Below, in pieces: positions 17,882 to 26,651 of a stretch of DNA of 64,000 nucleotides (its first letter is position 1; the number at the start of each line of letters is the position of its first letter). Origin of the DNA: Methylococcus geothermalis (GTDB lineage Bacteria > Pseudomonadota > Gammaproteobacteria > Methylococcales > Methylococcaceae); contig NZ_CP046565.1 of the NCBI RefSeq assembly GCF_012769535.1, forward strand, positions 3,253,501 to 3,317,500. Direction: 5' to 3'. The notes below the pieces were generated by a model. That model searched no databases. It saw nothing but the letters and a program-made list of their open reading frames with translations, and was not told the origin of the DNA. Position numbers and translations under genes: made by a program.

Positions 17882-19186
17882 ATGGACCACTCTCAAGAAA
17901 CGGCCGCCGGCAACCTCATCGAGAAACCCCGGCTGACACTGGGCTTCATTCCGCTCACGGACTGCGCCCCTTTCGTCATCGCCCTGGAAAAGGGCCACTT
18001 CCGCCGGCACGGTCTGGACGTCGCGCTGTCGCGCCAGCCGTCCTGGGCAGCCATCCGCGACAAGGTCGCGGCCGGCATGCTGGACGGCGCCCACATGCTG
18101 GCGCCGATGCCGATCGCCACCACTCTCGGCCTGGGCGGCGTGCGCAAGGCTACCATCGCGCCGATGTCGCTCGATCTCAACGGCAATGCCGTGACGGTAT
18201 CCAACGCCCTGTACCGGCGGCTTACGGCCGTGGCCGCCGCAGAACCGTCACAGCGGCCGGTCTCGGCCCGCAGCCTTCGGCGGTTGCTGGAACTGGACGC
18301 CGGCGGCGAAGCCGTGCGGTTCGCCACGGTATTCCCCTTCTCCTCGCACAACTACCTGCTGCGCTACTGGCTGGCGGCCGCCGGCGTGGACCCGGACCGC
18401 CACATCGGCATGACGGTCATTCCGCCGCCGCAGATGCCCCGTTGCCTGGCGGCTGGGGAAATTTCCGGCTACTGCGCCGGCGAACCCTGGAATGCCTATG
18501 CGGTGGCGCACGGGATCGGGCGGGTCCTGATCACCGATTATGAAATCTGGAACAACAGTCCCGAGAAGGTTTTGGGCGTCAACCTGGACTGGGCCGAACG
18601 CCATCCCAATACCCTGCGGGCCCTCCTGATGGCCTTGCTGGAGGCCGCGCAATGGCTCGACCAGCCCGGGAACCGCATGGAAGCCGCCGCCCTCCTCGCG
18701 AGTCCCGACTATGTCGGCGTTCCGGCGGACATCCTCCAGATGTCCATGACGGGTTCGTTTCAATATGCGGCGGACGAAGCGGCCGTGTCCCTGCCCGACT
18801 TCAACGTATTCCACCGCTATGCCGCGACCTTCCCCTGGCGCTCCCACGCCCTGTGGTTCCTGACCCAGATGCTGCGCTGGGGGCAGATCGCCGAACCCGT
18901 CGACCTGCATGCGGTCGCGGAACAGGTGTACCGTCCCGACCTGTGGCGGGAAGCCTCGGCTGCCCTCGGGATGCCCTGCCCGTCCGGCGATCACAAGGGC
19001 GAGGGCGTCCATGCCCGGCCATGGACGCTGGATACCGGCGCCTCGCCCTTGGTCATGGGGCCGGACCTGTTCTTCGATGGAACCGCCTTCGACCCGGCCG
19101 ATCCCATCGCCTATCTCGCCGGCTTCGAACTCCACCACAGGCGGGTGAAGCTCGACGATCTCGCACGAGCGGGGAACTCGCCGTGA
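17882..19186 (+). CDS. nasS: Nitrate sensor NasS (NrtA-like, cytosolic)
   Basis: 434 residues related to the periplasmic nitrate-binding NrtA family, but without a signal peptide, as expected for NasS. Typical segments are LGFIPLTDCAPFVIALEKG, DGAHMLAPMPIATTLG, FPFSSHNYLLRYWL and CAGEPWNAYAV. In the known system NasS binds NasT without nitrate and releases it when nitrate or nitrite binds, allowing antitermination. The 3' end overlaps the nasT start (GTGA), supporting stoichiometric production of the pair. Confidence 0.92.
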   Translation: MDHSQETAAGNLIEKPRLTLGFIPLTDCAPFVIALEKGHFRRHGLDVALSRQPSWAAIRDKVAAGMLDGAHMLAPMPIATTLGLGGVRKATIAPMSLDLNGNAVTVSNALYRRLTAVAAAEPSQRPVSARSLRRLLELDAGGEAVRFATVFPFSSHNYLLRYWLAAAGVDPDRHIGMTVIPPPQMPRCLAAGEISGYCAGEPWNAYAVAHGIGRVLITDYEIWNNSPEKVLGVNLDWAERHPNTLRALLMALLEAAQWLDQPGNRMEAAALLASPDYVGVPADILQMSMTGSFQYAADEAAVSLPDFNVFHRYAATFPWRSHALWFLTQMLRWGQIAEPVDLHAVAEQVYRPDLWREASAALGMPCPSGDHKGEGVHARPWTLDTGASPLVMGPDLFFDGTAFDPADPIAYLAGFELHHRRVKLDDLARAGNSP

Positions 19187-19758
19187 GCTTTCGCATCATG
19201 CTGGTCGACGAGGACGACGACCGCAGCGCCGTCCTGCAGCAGGCGCTGGCCGAAGCAGGCTACCGCGTCGTGGCACGCTTGCGAAACGAGCAGAACCTTG
19301 CGCTCGCGGTCGGCGAACACAAACCGGACATGGTGATCATCGACATGGAAGCCCCCGGCCGCGACACCCTGGAACAGATGCGCGAGGTCAGCCGGGACAA
19401 CCCCAAGCCTATCGTGCTGTTTTCCAACAACCGCGACAGCGAATACATCCGCCAGGCGGTACAAGCGGGCGTCAGCGCCTACGTCGTCGACGGACTGAGC
19501 CGGGAACGGATACTCCCCATCGTCGAGGTCGCCATGGCCCGCTTCAGCGAGTTCCAGGTGCTCCGGCGGGAACTCGAAGACACCCGCGCCCAGCTCGCCG
19601 ACCGCAAGCTGGTGGAGAAAGCCAAGGGCCTGCTGATGAAGCATCGCGGGCTCAGCGAAGACGAGGCCTACCAGTCGCTGCGCAAGACCGCGATGGCGAG
19701 GAACCAGCGTATCGCCGACGTCGCCCGCACTTTGCTGGCGCTGGAAGATTTTCTCTGA
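19183..19758 (+). CDS. nasT: ANTAR-domain response regulator NasT (transcription antiterminator)
   Basis: 191 residues, starting at GTG 19183 inside the nasS stop. Residues 1-120 are a pseudo-receiver fold (RIMLVDEDDDRSAVL, DMVIIDMEAPGRDTL). Residues about 130-188 are the ANTAR RNA-binding three-helix unit (LVEKAKGLLMKHRGLSEDEAYQSLRKTAM, then IADVARTLL). It should bind the two-hexaloop leaders at 9164 and 20400 and block their terminators. Control is by NasS rather than phosphorylation, which is known for the family. Confidence 0.94.
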   Translation: MSFRIMLVDEDDDRSAVLQQALAEAGYRVVARLRNEQNLALAVGEHKPDMVIIDMEAPGRDTLEQMREVSRDNPKPIVLFSNNRDSEYIRQAVQAGVSAYVVDGLSRERILPIVEVAMARFSEFQVLRRELEDTRAQLADRKLVEKAKGLLMKHRGLSEDEAYQSLRKTAMARNQRIADVARTLLALEDFL

Positions 19759-19842
19759 CACCTACGGCCGCTCGCGTGCCCGGCGGTCGGCCCCGGAACC
19801 GCCCCATGCTAAACTGCGGTTTCCGAATTCCCGGGCACGACC

Positions 19843-20152
19843 ATGAGCGTAGCGCTAAGACTTTACGAACAACTGACCGAGGCGGGCGAGGATCGAGGAT
19901 AAGACACGCGCGAAACTGATCGCGGAAGCCTTCGAGCATCTGGAGGACCGCTATCCCCCGTTGAAGGACGTGGCGACCCAGGGACAGGTGCGTGAAACCG
20001 AATTGCGGCTGCAGAAGGAGATCAAGGAGGTGGAAGTGCGTCTGACGCAGGCCATCCATCGCCAGACGCTGTGGGTAGTCGGTTCCGTCGGTGCCGTGGT
20101 GGGATTGATCCGGCTGATGGAATGGTTTCTCACCCATCTGCCAACCCCCTAG
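19843..20152 (+). pseudogene. Coiled-coil DUF1640-like protein, broken by a 7-bp duplication
   Basis: The frame begins MSVALRLYEQLTEAGED and stops after 19 codons at TAA. The missing continuation is in the next frame: DKTRAKLIAEAFEHLEDRYP, then a coiled coil (RETELRLQKEIKEVEVRLTQ) and a C-terminal membrane helix (LWVVGSVGAVVGLIRLMEW). At the junction GAGGATC is followed directly by GAGGATA. A 7-base tandem duplication therefore explains the frameshift. The intact family resembles small CCDC90/DUF1640 membrane coiled-coil proteins. A sequencing error cannot be excluded from one read of the sequence. Confidence 0.7.
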
Positions 20153-20354
20153 CGGGGATATCCCCTCTGAGCTTCCGCTTCCGCTTCCACCTGCGCGGAA
20201 CCGCCAGCAACAAGAGACCATTCCCTGTTCTGGGGACGGTGATCGCCACAAATGGCGGCGCGACGCCCCGATATCGTGCTCCGATCACGCACCGCGATGC
20301 CGTCCCGCCACTCTCGGTCCTTAAGAAACAGATACTTGCATCTCGTCGACTCCA

Positions 20355-20372
20355 TTGGCATCGATAGTGCTT
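20355..20372 (+). promoter_or_regulatory. Sigma-54 (-24/-12) promoter of the porin gene
   Basis: TTGGCATCGATAGTGCTT has GG at 20357-20358 and GC at 20369-20370 with the required 12-base offset. The predicted start is near 20382, about 18 bases before the first leader hairpin. Layout and spacing match the promoter at 9132. Bases 20153-20354 hold nothing I can support. Confidence 0.75.
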
Positions 20373-20399
20373 TGGTAATGACTGGATAAAGCGGTATCC

Positions 20400-20484
20400 C
20401 GCGCCAACGGCGGCGCGGACCTTTGAGACAAAGGCGTCTCGTGGTTTTCGGAATGTTCCGGAAAGCGCGGACGCCTTATTTTTT
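20400..20484 (+). ncRNA. Second NasT/ANTAR antitermination leader with terminator
   Basis: P1: CGCGCC (20400-20405), loop AACGGC, GGCGCG (20412-20417). P2: GAGAC (20425-20429), loop AAAGGC, GTCTC (20436-20440). Both loops are identical to those of the leader at 9164 and obey the A1/G4 rule. The competing terminator pairs AAGGCGTC (20431-20438) with GACGCCTT (20470-20477), with an inner stem around 20444-20465, then six T residues (20479-20484). P2 and the terminator share bases, so they cannot coexist. The leader places the porin in the NasT regulon. Confidence 0.88.
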
Positions 20485-20522
20485 GCGCGAACGTAAAGCA
20501 ACCAGTCCGGGGGGACACGAAA

Positions 20523-22091
20523 ATGGCTCAGATGAATGCGAACCAGGACCAGACCAAGGCAGCGCCCCTATCTTCCGGCGCCATCGCCCGCCGGTCGAAG
20601 ACCGCCGGCACGGTCCTTTTCAGTACCTTGCTGGCTTTGTCCGAGGCCGCTTGGGGAGCGGAGGCGGACAAACAGACCAAGCCCTCGAGCGCCTTGCCCA
20701 CAGAATGGGCCGGGCCGGCGGACACCAGGATCAAACTGGAAGTGTTCGACCGCGCCCGTGGCGAATTCGCCGACTGGTTCGGCAATCCCCTGGTCAAGGG
20801 AAAGCCGGTGCCCAAGGACTACAACTACAGCTTCGTGGGCAACAAGTTCCAGTTGGGCCTGCGGGTGAGCGGAGAGCCCTTCGAGGCCTTCGCCCAGTTC
20901 CAGGACACTTACATTGGCGGACTGCCGACCAATGGCGTCGGCATAGGCGCCGCCTACTATGCCAGCACGCCGTTGAGCACCCAGAACGGTGCCTTCCTGC
21001 GGCAGGGCTGGCTGCGGCTGAAGGACATGTTCGGCGTCAACGGCCTGTATCTCAACGGCGGCCGCCAACTGTTTTCCGACGGCCAGCAGGGCCTCGCCCG
21101 CCACAAAAACCTGCGCTGGATCCAGGACTACCGCATCGCCCAGCGTCTTATCGGCCCGTTCGAGTACACCCACGCCGGCCGCAGCTTCGACGGTGGCAGC
21201 GTCGGCTACCTGACGGACGACCTGGAGGCGGTCGGCTTCGGCTTCATGCCCACCTTCGGCGGCTTCGAATCCAACGGCATGCCGACGATCGGCAAGGTCA
21301 ACGTGGCGGGCGCGAGCCTCAGCCTCCGGGATTCGGAAAACGTCGGCCATACCATCGGGCGCCTGTCCTGGTACTACTACTCGGACGACCGGGACATCCT
21401 GTTCGTCGACAACCGCCCCCTCGCGGCGCGCAAAAAAGCGGTGGGCCAAGGCTCGGCGATCCACACCATCGGCGGGCACTTGGCACATGTCGAGGACATC
21501 GGCCCCGGCGTGGCGGACGGGACGGTCTACGCCTTCGGCCAGGTCGGCAACTGGCAGAACCAGAATCAGGCGGCGTGGGCCTTCGGGGTCGAGGCCGGCT
21601 ACCAGTTCAGGGAGGTCTGGGCCGCCCCCTGGCTGCGGGCTGGCATCAACAGCGGCTCGGGCGACGACAACCCGAACGACAATACCCACGGCACCTTCTT
21701 CCAGATGCTGCCCACGGCCTGGCTGTACGCCCAGTTCCCGTTCTACAACATGATGAACAACCAGGACGTCTTCGTGCAGGGCATCCTGACGCCCGACCCC
21801 AAGCTCAGCCTGAGGCTGGATTTCCACGCCTTGCGGGTCAACGCTGCCCAAGACTTCGTGTATTCAGGCTCGGGCGCGACCAACGACACCGTTTTCGGCT
21901 ATGTGGGCACGCCGACGGGCGGTGCCAGCAACCTGGCCTATCTCACCCACGTGATGATCAACATGAAGCCGATCGACCATCTGGCCTTCAACCTGTTTTA
22001 CGGCCATGCTTTCGGCCAGAGCATCATCAACAACCAGTACGACGGCAAACAGGGCAATTACGGTTTCCTGGAGGCCATCGTATCGTTCTAA
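20523..22091 (+). CDS. Outer-membrane porin, alginate-export family
   Basis: 522 residues. A long N-terminal region with a late signal sequence (TAGTVLFSTLLALSEAAWGAEA) precedes a beta-barrel that ends in the outer-membrane signature Phe (GFLEAIVSF). Alternating aromatic strands such as FQLGLRVSGEPFEAFAQFQ and GVEAGYQFREVWAAPWLRAG are typical of the alginate-export porin family. Control by the same sigma-54/NasT elements as the nitrate operon suggests that it admits nitrate or nitrite into the periplasm, not alginate. That substrate is inferred from regulation only. Confidence 0.85.
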   Translation: MAQMNANQDQTKAAPLSSGAIARRSKTAGTVLFSTLLALSEAAWGAEADKQTKPSSALPTEWAGPADTRIKLEVFDRARGEFADWFGNPLVKGKPVPKDYNYSFVGNKFQLGLRVSGEPFEAFAQFQDTYIGGLPTNGVGIGAAYYASTPLSTQNGAFLRQGWLRLKDMFGVNGLYLNGGRQLFSDGQQGLARHKNLRWIQDYRIAQRLIGPFEYTHAGRSFDGGSVGYLTDDLEAVGFGFMPTFGGFESNGMPTIGKVNVAGASLSLRDSENVGHTIGRLSWYYYSDDRDILFVDNRPLAARKKAVGQGSAIHTIGGHLAHVEDIGPGVADGTVYAFGQVGNWQNQNQAAWAFGVEAGYQFREVWAAPWLRAGINSGSGDDNPNDNTHGTFFQMLPTAWLYAQFPFYNMMNNQDVFVQGILTPDPKLSLRLDFHALRVNAAQDFVYSGSGATNDTVFGYVGTPTGGASNLAYLTHVMINMKPIDHLAFNLFYGHAFGQSIINNQYDGKQGNYGFLEAIVSF

Positions 22092-22103
22092 GCGTCAGCA
22101 CCC

Positions 22104-22505
22104 ATGACTCTCGAATCCCTCCTGACCTGCCCGCGGTGCGGCTTTGCCAAACTCGAAACCATGCCGACCGATGCCTGCCTGGACGTCTACGCATGCGCCG
22201 GCCGCGCGACAGTGCTCCGCCCGGAACCGGAGGATTGCTGCGTATTCTGTTCCTACGGTTCGGTCAAATGCCCGCCGATGCAGGACCAGGAGGGGGCGGT
22301 TGCTGCTCACCCTCCCGACACATCCACCTGCACCATGCCGTTCTCGATCCGCATGGGATATTCCTTCATGCACCAGCCGGCAGGCTGCAGGCTCTGGCCG
22401 CTACGGCCGTCGAAAACCCAGCCGTGGGCGATGCAGTCAAGAATCCGGCCGTTGAAGTCCCCGCGCCCCAGCGACACTCCCTCGTGGGGGCAGCGGGCAT
22501 CGTAA
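22104..22505 (+). CDS. Small Cys-rich GDCCVxC-type protein, 3' end uncertain
   Basis: The first 58 residues match a small zinc-ribbon-like family: LTCPRCGFAKLETMPTDACL, then a DCCVFCSYGSVKCPPMQ core. One expected Cys of the central pair is replaced (YACAGRAT). After the core the frame runs on for 75 residues of low-complexity sequence that lies antisense to the Rieske gene. A run of G residues near 22288-22292 is a likely site of frameshift, because the next frame reads GGGCCSPS, a more usual Cys-Cys ending. The real protein may therefore end near 22330. Function unknown; perhaps metal-related. Confidence 0.5.
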   Translation: MTLESLLTCPRCGFAKLETMPTDACLDVYACAGRATVLRPEPEDCCVFCSYGSVKCPPMQDQEGAVAAHPPDTSTCTMPFSIRMGYSFMHQPAGCRLWPLRPSKTQPWAMQSRIRPLKSPRPSDTPSWGQRAS

Positions 22506-22621
22506 GCCTTCGGTTCCCCGCCGTCGGGCCACAGAATGACGATTTCCTTCTTGCCCACGGTCAAGGGCACCAGTTCGCCCTCGCCGAGCAGGCTTTGTTT
22601 GCAGACGTCTTCGAATGCCAT
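22307..22621 (-). CDS. Rieske [2Fe-2S] ferredoxin
   Basis: 104 residues with cluster ligands CPHEGVSLGRG and CIAHGWVFDGRSG. Small soluble Rieske ferredoxins of this type serve multicomponent monooxygenases (TmoC/BphA3-like), but no oxygenase genes are adjacent, so the partner is unknown. Its 3' end overlaps the tail of the frame on the other strand. Bases 22622-22789 hold no gene. Confidence 0.85.
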   Translation of the reverse strand: MAFEDVCKQSLLGEGELVPLTVGKKEIVILWPDGGEPKAYDARCPHEGVSLGRGDFNGRILDCIAHGWVFDGRSGQSLQPAGWCMKEYPMRIENGMVQVDVSGG

Positions 22622-22789
22622 TGCGTTTGTCTCTCATTTGCCTGGGTCAATTTCCGGGCTTCGCTTCGCAGGGCGACGGCCACGGCGCGAGCCGGCGCTT
22701 CGATGAGCCAGGCCCCGGAGGGGAGTCCGCCGAGGTTGGAGCGACGCGCAGCAGATCCAGCAGCGTTTCGATGCGCTCGGGGCGCCCTC

Positions 22790-24304
22790 TCATGAGGAAC
22801 AGCTCACCTCGATGTTGCGCATGTAATCCGGCGGCTCGGTGGCATAGCTTTCCTTTTCCGGCTGCTCGTCGTAGGGCCGGCGCAGCAGCTCTGCCAGGGT
22901 AGCGACCTCCGAGTAGTCGCCCAGTTGAGCCTTGTCTATCGCGATCTGCGCCAAGTGGTTGCGCAGCACGTATTTCGGATTGATCCGGTTCATGCGCCTG
23001 GCCCGCGCCTCGTCGTCCGTGTTCTGCTCGCTCCGTAGCCGGGCACGGTAATCGGCGGCCCAGGCATCGAAGGACTGGATGTCGGCGAACTCCTCCCGCA
23101 CGCCTTTGGCGGGCGCATCGCTGCTGGTGCGGATGCGGGCGAGCAACCGGAAGCCGCGGGTGAAATCGCCCCGGCTTCTCTGCAGCAACCCCAAGAATTC
23201 GTTGACCAGTTTGCCGTCGGCTTCGCGTAGCTCCCTGAGCCCGAGCTTATCCGCCCAGCCGCGCATCACCGACTGGTGATAAGCCGGCGCGTAGCGCTGG
23301 AGGATATCCTTTCCGATCTCGGCGGCCTGTTCCGGGCCATCCGCCAGCAGCGGCGATACGGCCTGCAGCAAGCGTTCGCAGTTCCAGCGGCCGATCTCGG
23401 GCTGGGCGCTGTAGGCGTAGCGCCCTTCGTAATCGGAATGGTTGCAGACGTGGTATTGGCGGAACCGATCCATGAAGCCGAATGGGCCGTAATCCAGGGT
23501 CAACCCGAGCACGGAAAAATTGTCGGTGTTCATCACCCCGTGGCAAAAGCCCAGCAACTGCCATTGCGCGATCAGCCGCGCCGTGCGCTCGACCACTTCC
23601 CCCAGCCAGGCGGCGTAGCGGTCCGGCCGGCCCTGCAGATGCGGAAAATGCTCGGAGATCACGTGGTCCGCCAGCCGCGCCATCGGCCCTGTCCGGCCTT
23701 GGCCGGCAAAATATTCGAACTGCCCGAAACGCACGAAGCTGGCCGCAGTCCGGCACACCACGGCGGCATTCTCCACGGTTTCACGCACGACCGGCTGGGA
23801 CGATGCGACCAAGCTGAGGCAGCGGGTGGTCGGCACCCCGAGCGCGTGCATGGCCTCCGACCCCAGGTATTCGCGGATCGACGAACGCAATACGGCGCGG
23901 CCGTCCAGCCCCCGCGAATACGGCGTCGGCCCCGCGCCTTTGAGTTGCAGCTCGATGCGCTGCCCGGCCGGCGTCCGCACCTCGGCGATCAGCAGTGCGC
24001 GACCGTCGCCCAGTTGCGGCACCCAGTGACCGAACTGATGGCCGGCGTAGACGGAAGCCGAAGACGCATATCCCGGCCAAGGCTGACTGCCGGCCAGAAT
24101 CTCGACGAATTCGAGACCGCATTCCGAATCGACACCCAGTTCGCTGGCCAAAGCGGCATTGAAATGAACCATTCTCGGCTCGGGCAGGGGCGTGGCCGCC
24201 ACCGGCTGGTGGAAAGGCGCCCCGAGCCGCGCATAGGCGGGCGCGAGCGGCAGGTCGGCGGGCTCCAACGGACGAGATTGCGGCGGCTGCATCATGGCGG
24301 ACAT
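22790..24304 (-). CDS. selO: Protein adenylyltransferase SelO (YdiU)
   Basis: 504 residues. ATG 24304 is chosen because GGAGGG lies seven bases upstream and the start is next to the stop of the preceding gene. SelO hallmarks are present: YAGHQFGHWVPQLGDGRA, LQLKGAGPTPYSRGLDGRAV, RSSIREYLGSEAM, HGVMNTDNFSVLGLTLDYGPFGF and MNRINPKYVLRNHL. SelO is a pseudokinase that transfers AMP to protein hydroxyl groups and has a redox-active C-terminal residue. Here the C-terminus is VSCSS, with Cys at the position where eukaryotic SelO has selenocysteine. It is probably cotranscribed with the NRDE gene upstream. Confidence 0.95.
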   Translation of the reverse strand: MSAMMQPPQSRPLEPADLPLAPAYARLGAPFHQPVAATPLPEPRMVHFNAALASELGVDSECGLEFVEILAGSQPWPGYASSASVYAGHQFGHWVPQLGDGRALLIAEVRTPAGQRIELQLKGAGPTPYSRGLDGRAVLRSSIREYLGSEAMHALGVPTTRCLSLVASSQPVVRETVENAAVVCRTAASFVRFGQFEYFAGQGRTGPMARLADHVISEHFPHLQGRPDRYAAWLGEVVERTARLIAQWQLLGFCHGVMNTDNFSVLGLTLDYGPFGFMDRFRQYHVCNHSDYEGRYAYSAQPEIGRWNCERLLQAVSPLLADGPEQAAEIGKDILQRYAPAYHQSVMRGWADKLGLRELREADGKLVNEFLGLLQRSRGDFTRGFRLLARIRTSSDAPAKGVREEFADIQSFDAWAADYRARLRSEQNTDDEARARRMNRINPKYVLRNHLAQIAIDKAQLGDYSEVATLAELLRRPYDEQPEKESYATEPPDYMRNIEVSCSS

Positions 24305-24308
24305 GAGA

Positions 24309-25202
24309 TCAGCCCTCCGCGCCGCCGGAAAAAACCGCGGGGTCCATGTCCCATTCCTCGAGGACTCGGCCCGTTTCGGCACCGCCGCCGTCGAAGCTGC
24401 GCTCCTCGAAGCGGACATGGCCGTCACGCCCCATCACCAGCACCGTGCTGGAGCGCGTGCCATACTCTCCGCCCGCCACGAAGCAGGCAGAGAGACGTTC
24501 CTCCTCTTCCGGCCCGATGCCGGTGTCCGGTAAACCTCGGCTATACGTGGTGCGATCGGCCAGCAACGCGAAACCGGCAGCGGCGAAATCCTCGGCGCTC
24601 AGGCAAGAGCCGGCCGGCCTCGGCAGCTCGGCGGCGCCATGCGCCTTGATCTTGGCCAGCTCGGTGTGGCCATCGAGCAACATCTTGAAACCGCCATGAC
24701 TCAGGATGTAGCCGCCGAACAAGGTATTGAGCCAAGTACACTTGGGCCAGGGCTCGTCGAGCAGTCCGTTGGACAAGGTGTGGATGCCCGGCGTGAGAGC
24801 GATCGGCAGGCGCGAGCGGGTACCGGCATAGAACACTTGGCGGGGCGAACCCAGCAGCAGGTTGTAAGGCGCGTGATCGCCCTTGGAGCGGATGAAGCGC
24901 CGCGCATGCACCGTGGGATCTTCGCCGGATTCAAGATAATCCAGCGGCAGCCGGCCGCGTGAAGGCGCGCCGGGTGCCGGCGACGAACCGTCACGGTATC
25001 CGGTCACCAGAGAGAAACGTCCCTCGCGCGTGACCGCCAACCAGGTACCGCCGTGCACCTGGTCTTCGCCGGCCAGACACTCCGGCTCGCGCGTCCACCA
25101 GCCGGCCGCCGAGGTGGGGCGGTCATACCGCTCGTCGCGATTGGCGATCAACGCCAGGGGAAAGTCGGGGTGGGCGCCCCAGGCGATTGCGGTCACGCTC
25201 AT
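24309..25202 (-). CDS. NRDE/TANGO2-family protein
   Basis: 297 residues with the family signature PLALIANRDERYDRPTS near the N-terminus, followed by GGTWLAVTREGRFSLVTGYR and NGLLDEPWPKC. The usual second-residue Cys (MCxxxF start) is replaced here by MSVTAIAWG. Family members have been linked to haem handling and lipid metabolism, but no reaction is agreed. The stop is four bases from the selO start, so the two form an operon. Confidence 0.88.
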   Translation of the reverse strand: MSVTAIAWGAHPDFPLALIANRDERYDRPTSAAGWWTREPECLAGEDQVHGGTWLAVTREGRFSLVTGYRDGSSPAPGAPSRGRLPLDYLESGEDPTVHARRFIRSKGDHAPYNLLLGSPRQVFYAGTRSRLPIALTPGIHTLSNGLLDEPWPKCTWLNTLFGGYILSHGGFKMLLDGHTELAKIKAHGAAELPRPAGSCLSAEDFAAAGFALLADRTTYSRGLPDTGIGPEEEERLSACFVAGGEYGTRSSTVLVMGRDGHVRFEERSFDGGGAETGRVLEEWDMDPAVFSGGAEG

Positions 25203-25375
25203 CGAGTATTCGCTTCCGGAAATGGTGGACGGGATGACACCTCTGAAGCGATTTGCGTGCCAAGGGAAAAGCGCCCCTTGCCCATTGATTTTGCGGGGAA
25301 TTCACAGCGATATCTTGTCCTAAACCGGACAAGGAGGCCGATTCGGCCGACACCCCCTTGGTCGTGTTCGCGCGG

Positions 25376-25921
25376 CTAGCTTCCCGATGCTCCTGGGACG
25401 ACACCTTCGATTTGGAGCATCCTGGCCTTGGTCGCGATGCCGCCGTGAGCGGAAAATCCGCCGAGCTTCCCGCTCGCCCCCAGAATCCTGTGGCAGGGAA
25501 TGATGAGCGGGACAGGGTTGCGTCCCAGCGCCTGGCCCACGGCACGGGCCGCCGCAGGCCGTTTCAAGACACGAGCCAATTCGCCGTAACTGCGGACCTG
25601 GCCGGCAGGGATGTTCCGGGCAGCCGCGTAAACGGCCAGGGCAAACGGCCCCGCGCCTTCCGGCTCCACCCGAACCTCGCTGAAATCCTGCAGATCGCCC
25701 CGGAAATGTCGCCTGATCTTCTCGATCACCTCCGCGATCACCGGCGGCGGGGCGGCCGCTCCCTCCGCCCTTGTCAGCTCGGCAAGGGTTGACTCGGTCT
25801 CCGCCGCCGTGGCCTCCGGAAGCTGAAACCGGGTGACGGCAGGCACCGCATCGGCACCATCGGCCTCGCGCCAAGCGATCCCGCAGACGCCGAAAGCCGT
25901 GTCGAACAAACAGTAAGTCAT
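25376..25921 (-). CDS. ogt: Methylated-DNA-protein-cysteine methyltransferase
   Basis: About 181 residues. The active-site motif IPCHRILGASGKLGGFSAHGG is present, preceded by the recognition helix region YGELARVLKRPAAARAVGQALGRNPVP. The N-terminal domain (MTYCLFDTAFGVCGIAW) is of the Ogt type. It removes alkyl groups from O6-alkylguanine by irreversible transfer to the Cys. ATG 25921 is preferred; ATG 25954 in the same frame is possible. The gap 25203-25375 holds no gene. Confidence 0.9.
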   Translation of the reverse strand: MTYCLFDTAFGVCGIAWREADGADAVPAVTRFQLPEATAAETESTLAELTRAEGAAAPPPVIAEVIEKIRRHFRGDLQDFSEVRVEPEGAGPFALAVYAAARNIPAGQVRSYGELARVLKRPAAARAVGQALGRNPVPLIIPCHRILGASGKLGGFSAHGGIATKARMLQIEGVVPGASGS

Positions 25922-25955
25922 GGGCTTCGCGAACTTGGACCCGACGGCGCGCATC

Positions 25956-26171
25956 CTATGTCGTTTCCTTCAACCGGTTCCCCTTCAGCACCCGCCGGAC
26001 AGCACCGTTGCTGCTGGGGCAACGACCGGGATCGCTGTCGGCGTATTCCTTCGTATGGCGCCGGATGGAACCGTTCGCCACGGCGAGCCAATCGACGTCT
26101 CGCCAGCCATTGCCGCCGACCTCCGCTGGCAATGGCAGACAGGCCAGAGTCAAGGCGAGCGGGTATTTCAC
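25956..26171 (-). CDS. Hypothetical small exported protein
   Basis: A 71-residue frame with a GTG start and a short hydrophobic N-terminus (MKYPLALTLACLPLPAEV) that could be a signal peptide. The rest (WLAVANGSIRRHTKEYADSD) shows no recognised domain. It lies between the CBS-domain gene and ogt in the same direction. It may be spurious. Confidence 0.3.
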   Translation of the reverse strand: MKYPLALTLACLPLPAEVGGNGWRDVDWLAVANGSIRRHTKEYADSDPGRCPSSNGAVRRVLKGNRLKETT

Positions 26172-26198
26172 GTGTCGAGCCCGAACTCCGGCACGCGG

Positions 26199-26651
26199 TC
26201 AGGAGCCGCGTGTCCGCTCTTCCCGCCCCTTTTCCCGGCCGAGCAACTTGGCCAGCTCTCCCAGTTCGGTGGAAAGGATTTCCAGATAGTCGTCGGCGCT
26301 GACGATTCCGACCAAAACGCCCCGATCATCGACGACGGGAATCCGCCGAACCCCGTTCACGCGCATGCGTTGCAGCGTTTCCCACAACCCGTCCTGTTCG
26401 CGCGCGGTCACGAGTTCGAAGCTCATGACATCGCCGACCGTCACCGCTTCGGGGGCTACTTCCTTCGCCAGGATCTCGACCACCAGATCCCGGTCGGTCA
26501 AGATCCCGACAGGCTTGCAGCCGTGCTCGGACTCTTCCACCACCACGACACTGCCGACATGATGCTGGCGCATCACCTTGGCGGCTTCCACGATCGTGTC
26601 ACCCTTCCCGACGATCACGGTATCTCGAATGCAGAACTGACCGATGGACAT
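26199..26651 (-). CDS. Tandem CBS-domain protein
   Basis: 150 residues with two CBS domains (about 8-62 and 73-130). Typical endings are VGILTDRDLVVEIL and VGIVSADDYLEIL. CBS pairs bind adenosyl nucleotides; stand-alone pairs often act as cytosolic energy sensors. No partner enzyme is adjacent. The charged tail (GREKGREERTRGS) is probably unstructured. Confidence 0.88.
   Translation of the reverse strand: MSIGQFCIRDTVIVGKGDTIVEAAKVMRQHHVGSVVVVEESEHGCKPVGILTDRDLVVEILAKEVAPEAVTVGDVMSFELVTAREQDGLWETLQRMRVNGVRRIPVVDDRGVLVGIVSADDYLEILSTELGELAKLLGREKGREERTRGS

Noticed and set aside
24309-25202. Possible misassigned N-terminus of the NRDE protein, because the usual second-position Cys is missing.
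   Set aside because: The NRDE motif is at the normal distance from the ATG, and no alternative upstream start restores a Cys at position 2.
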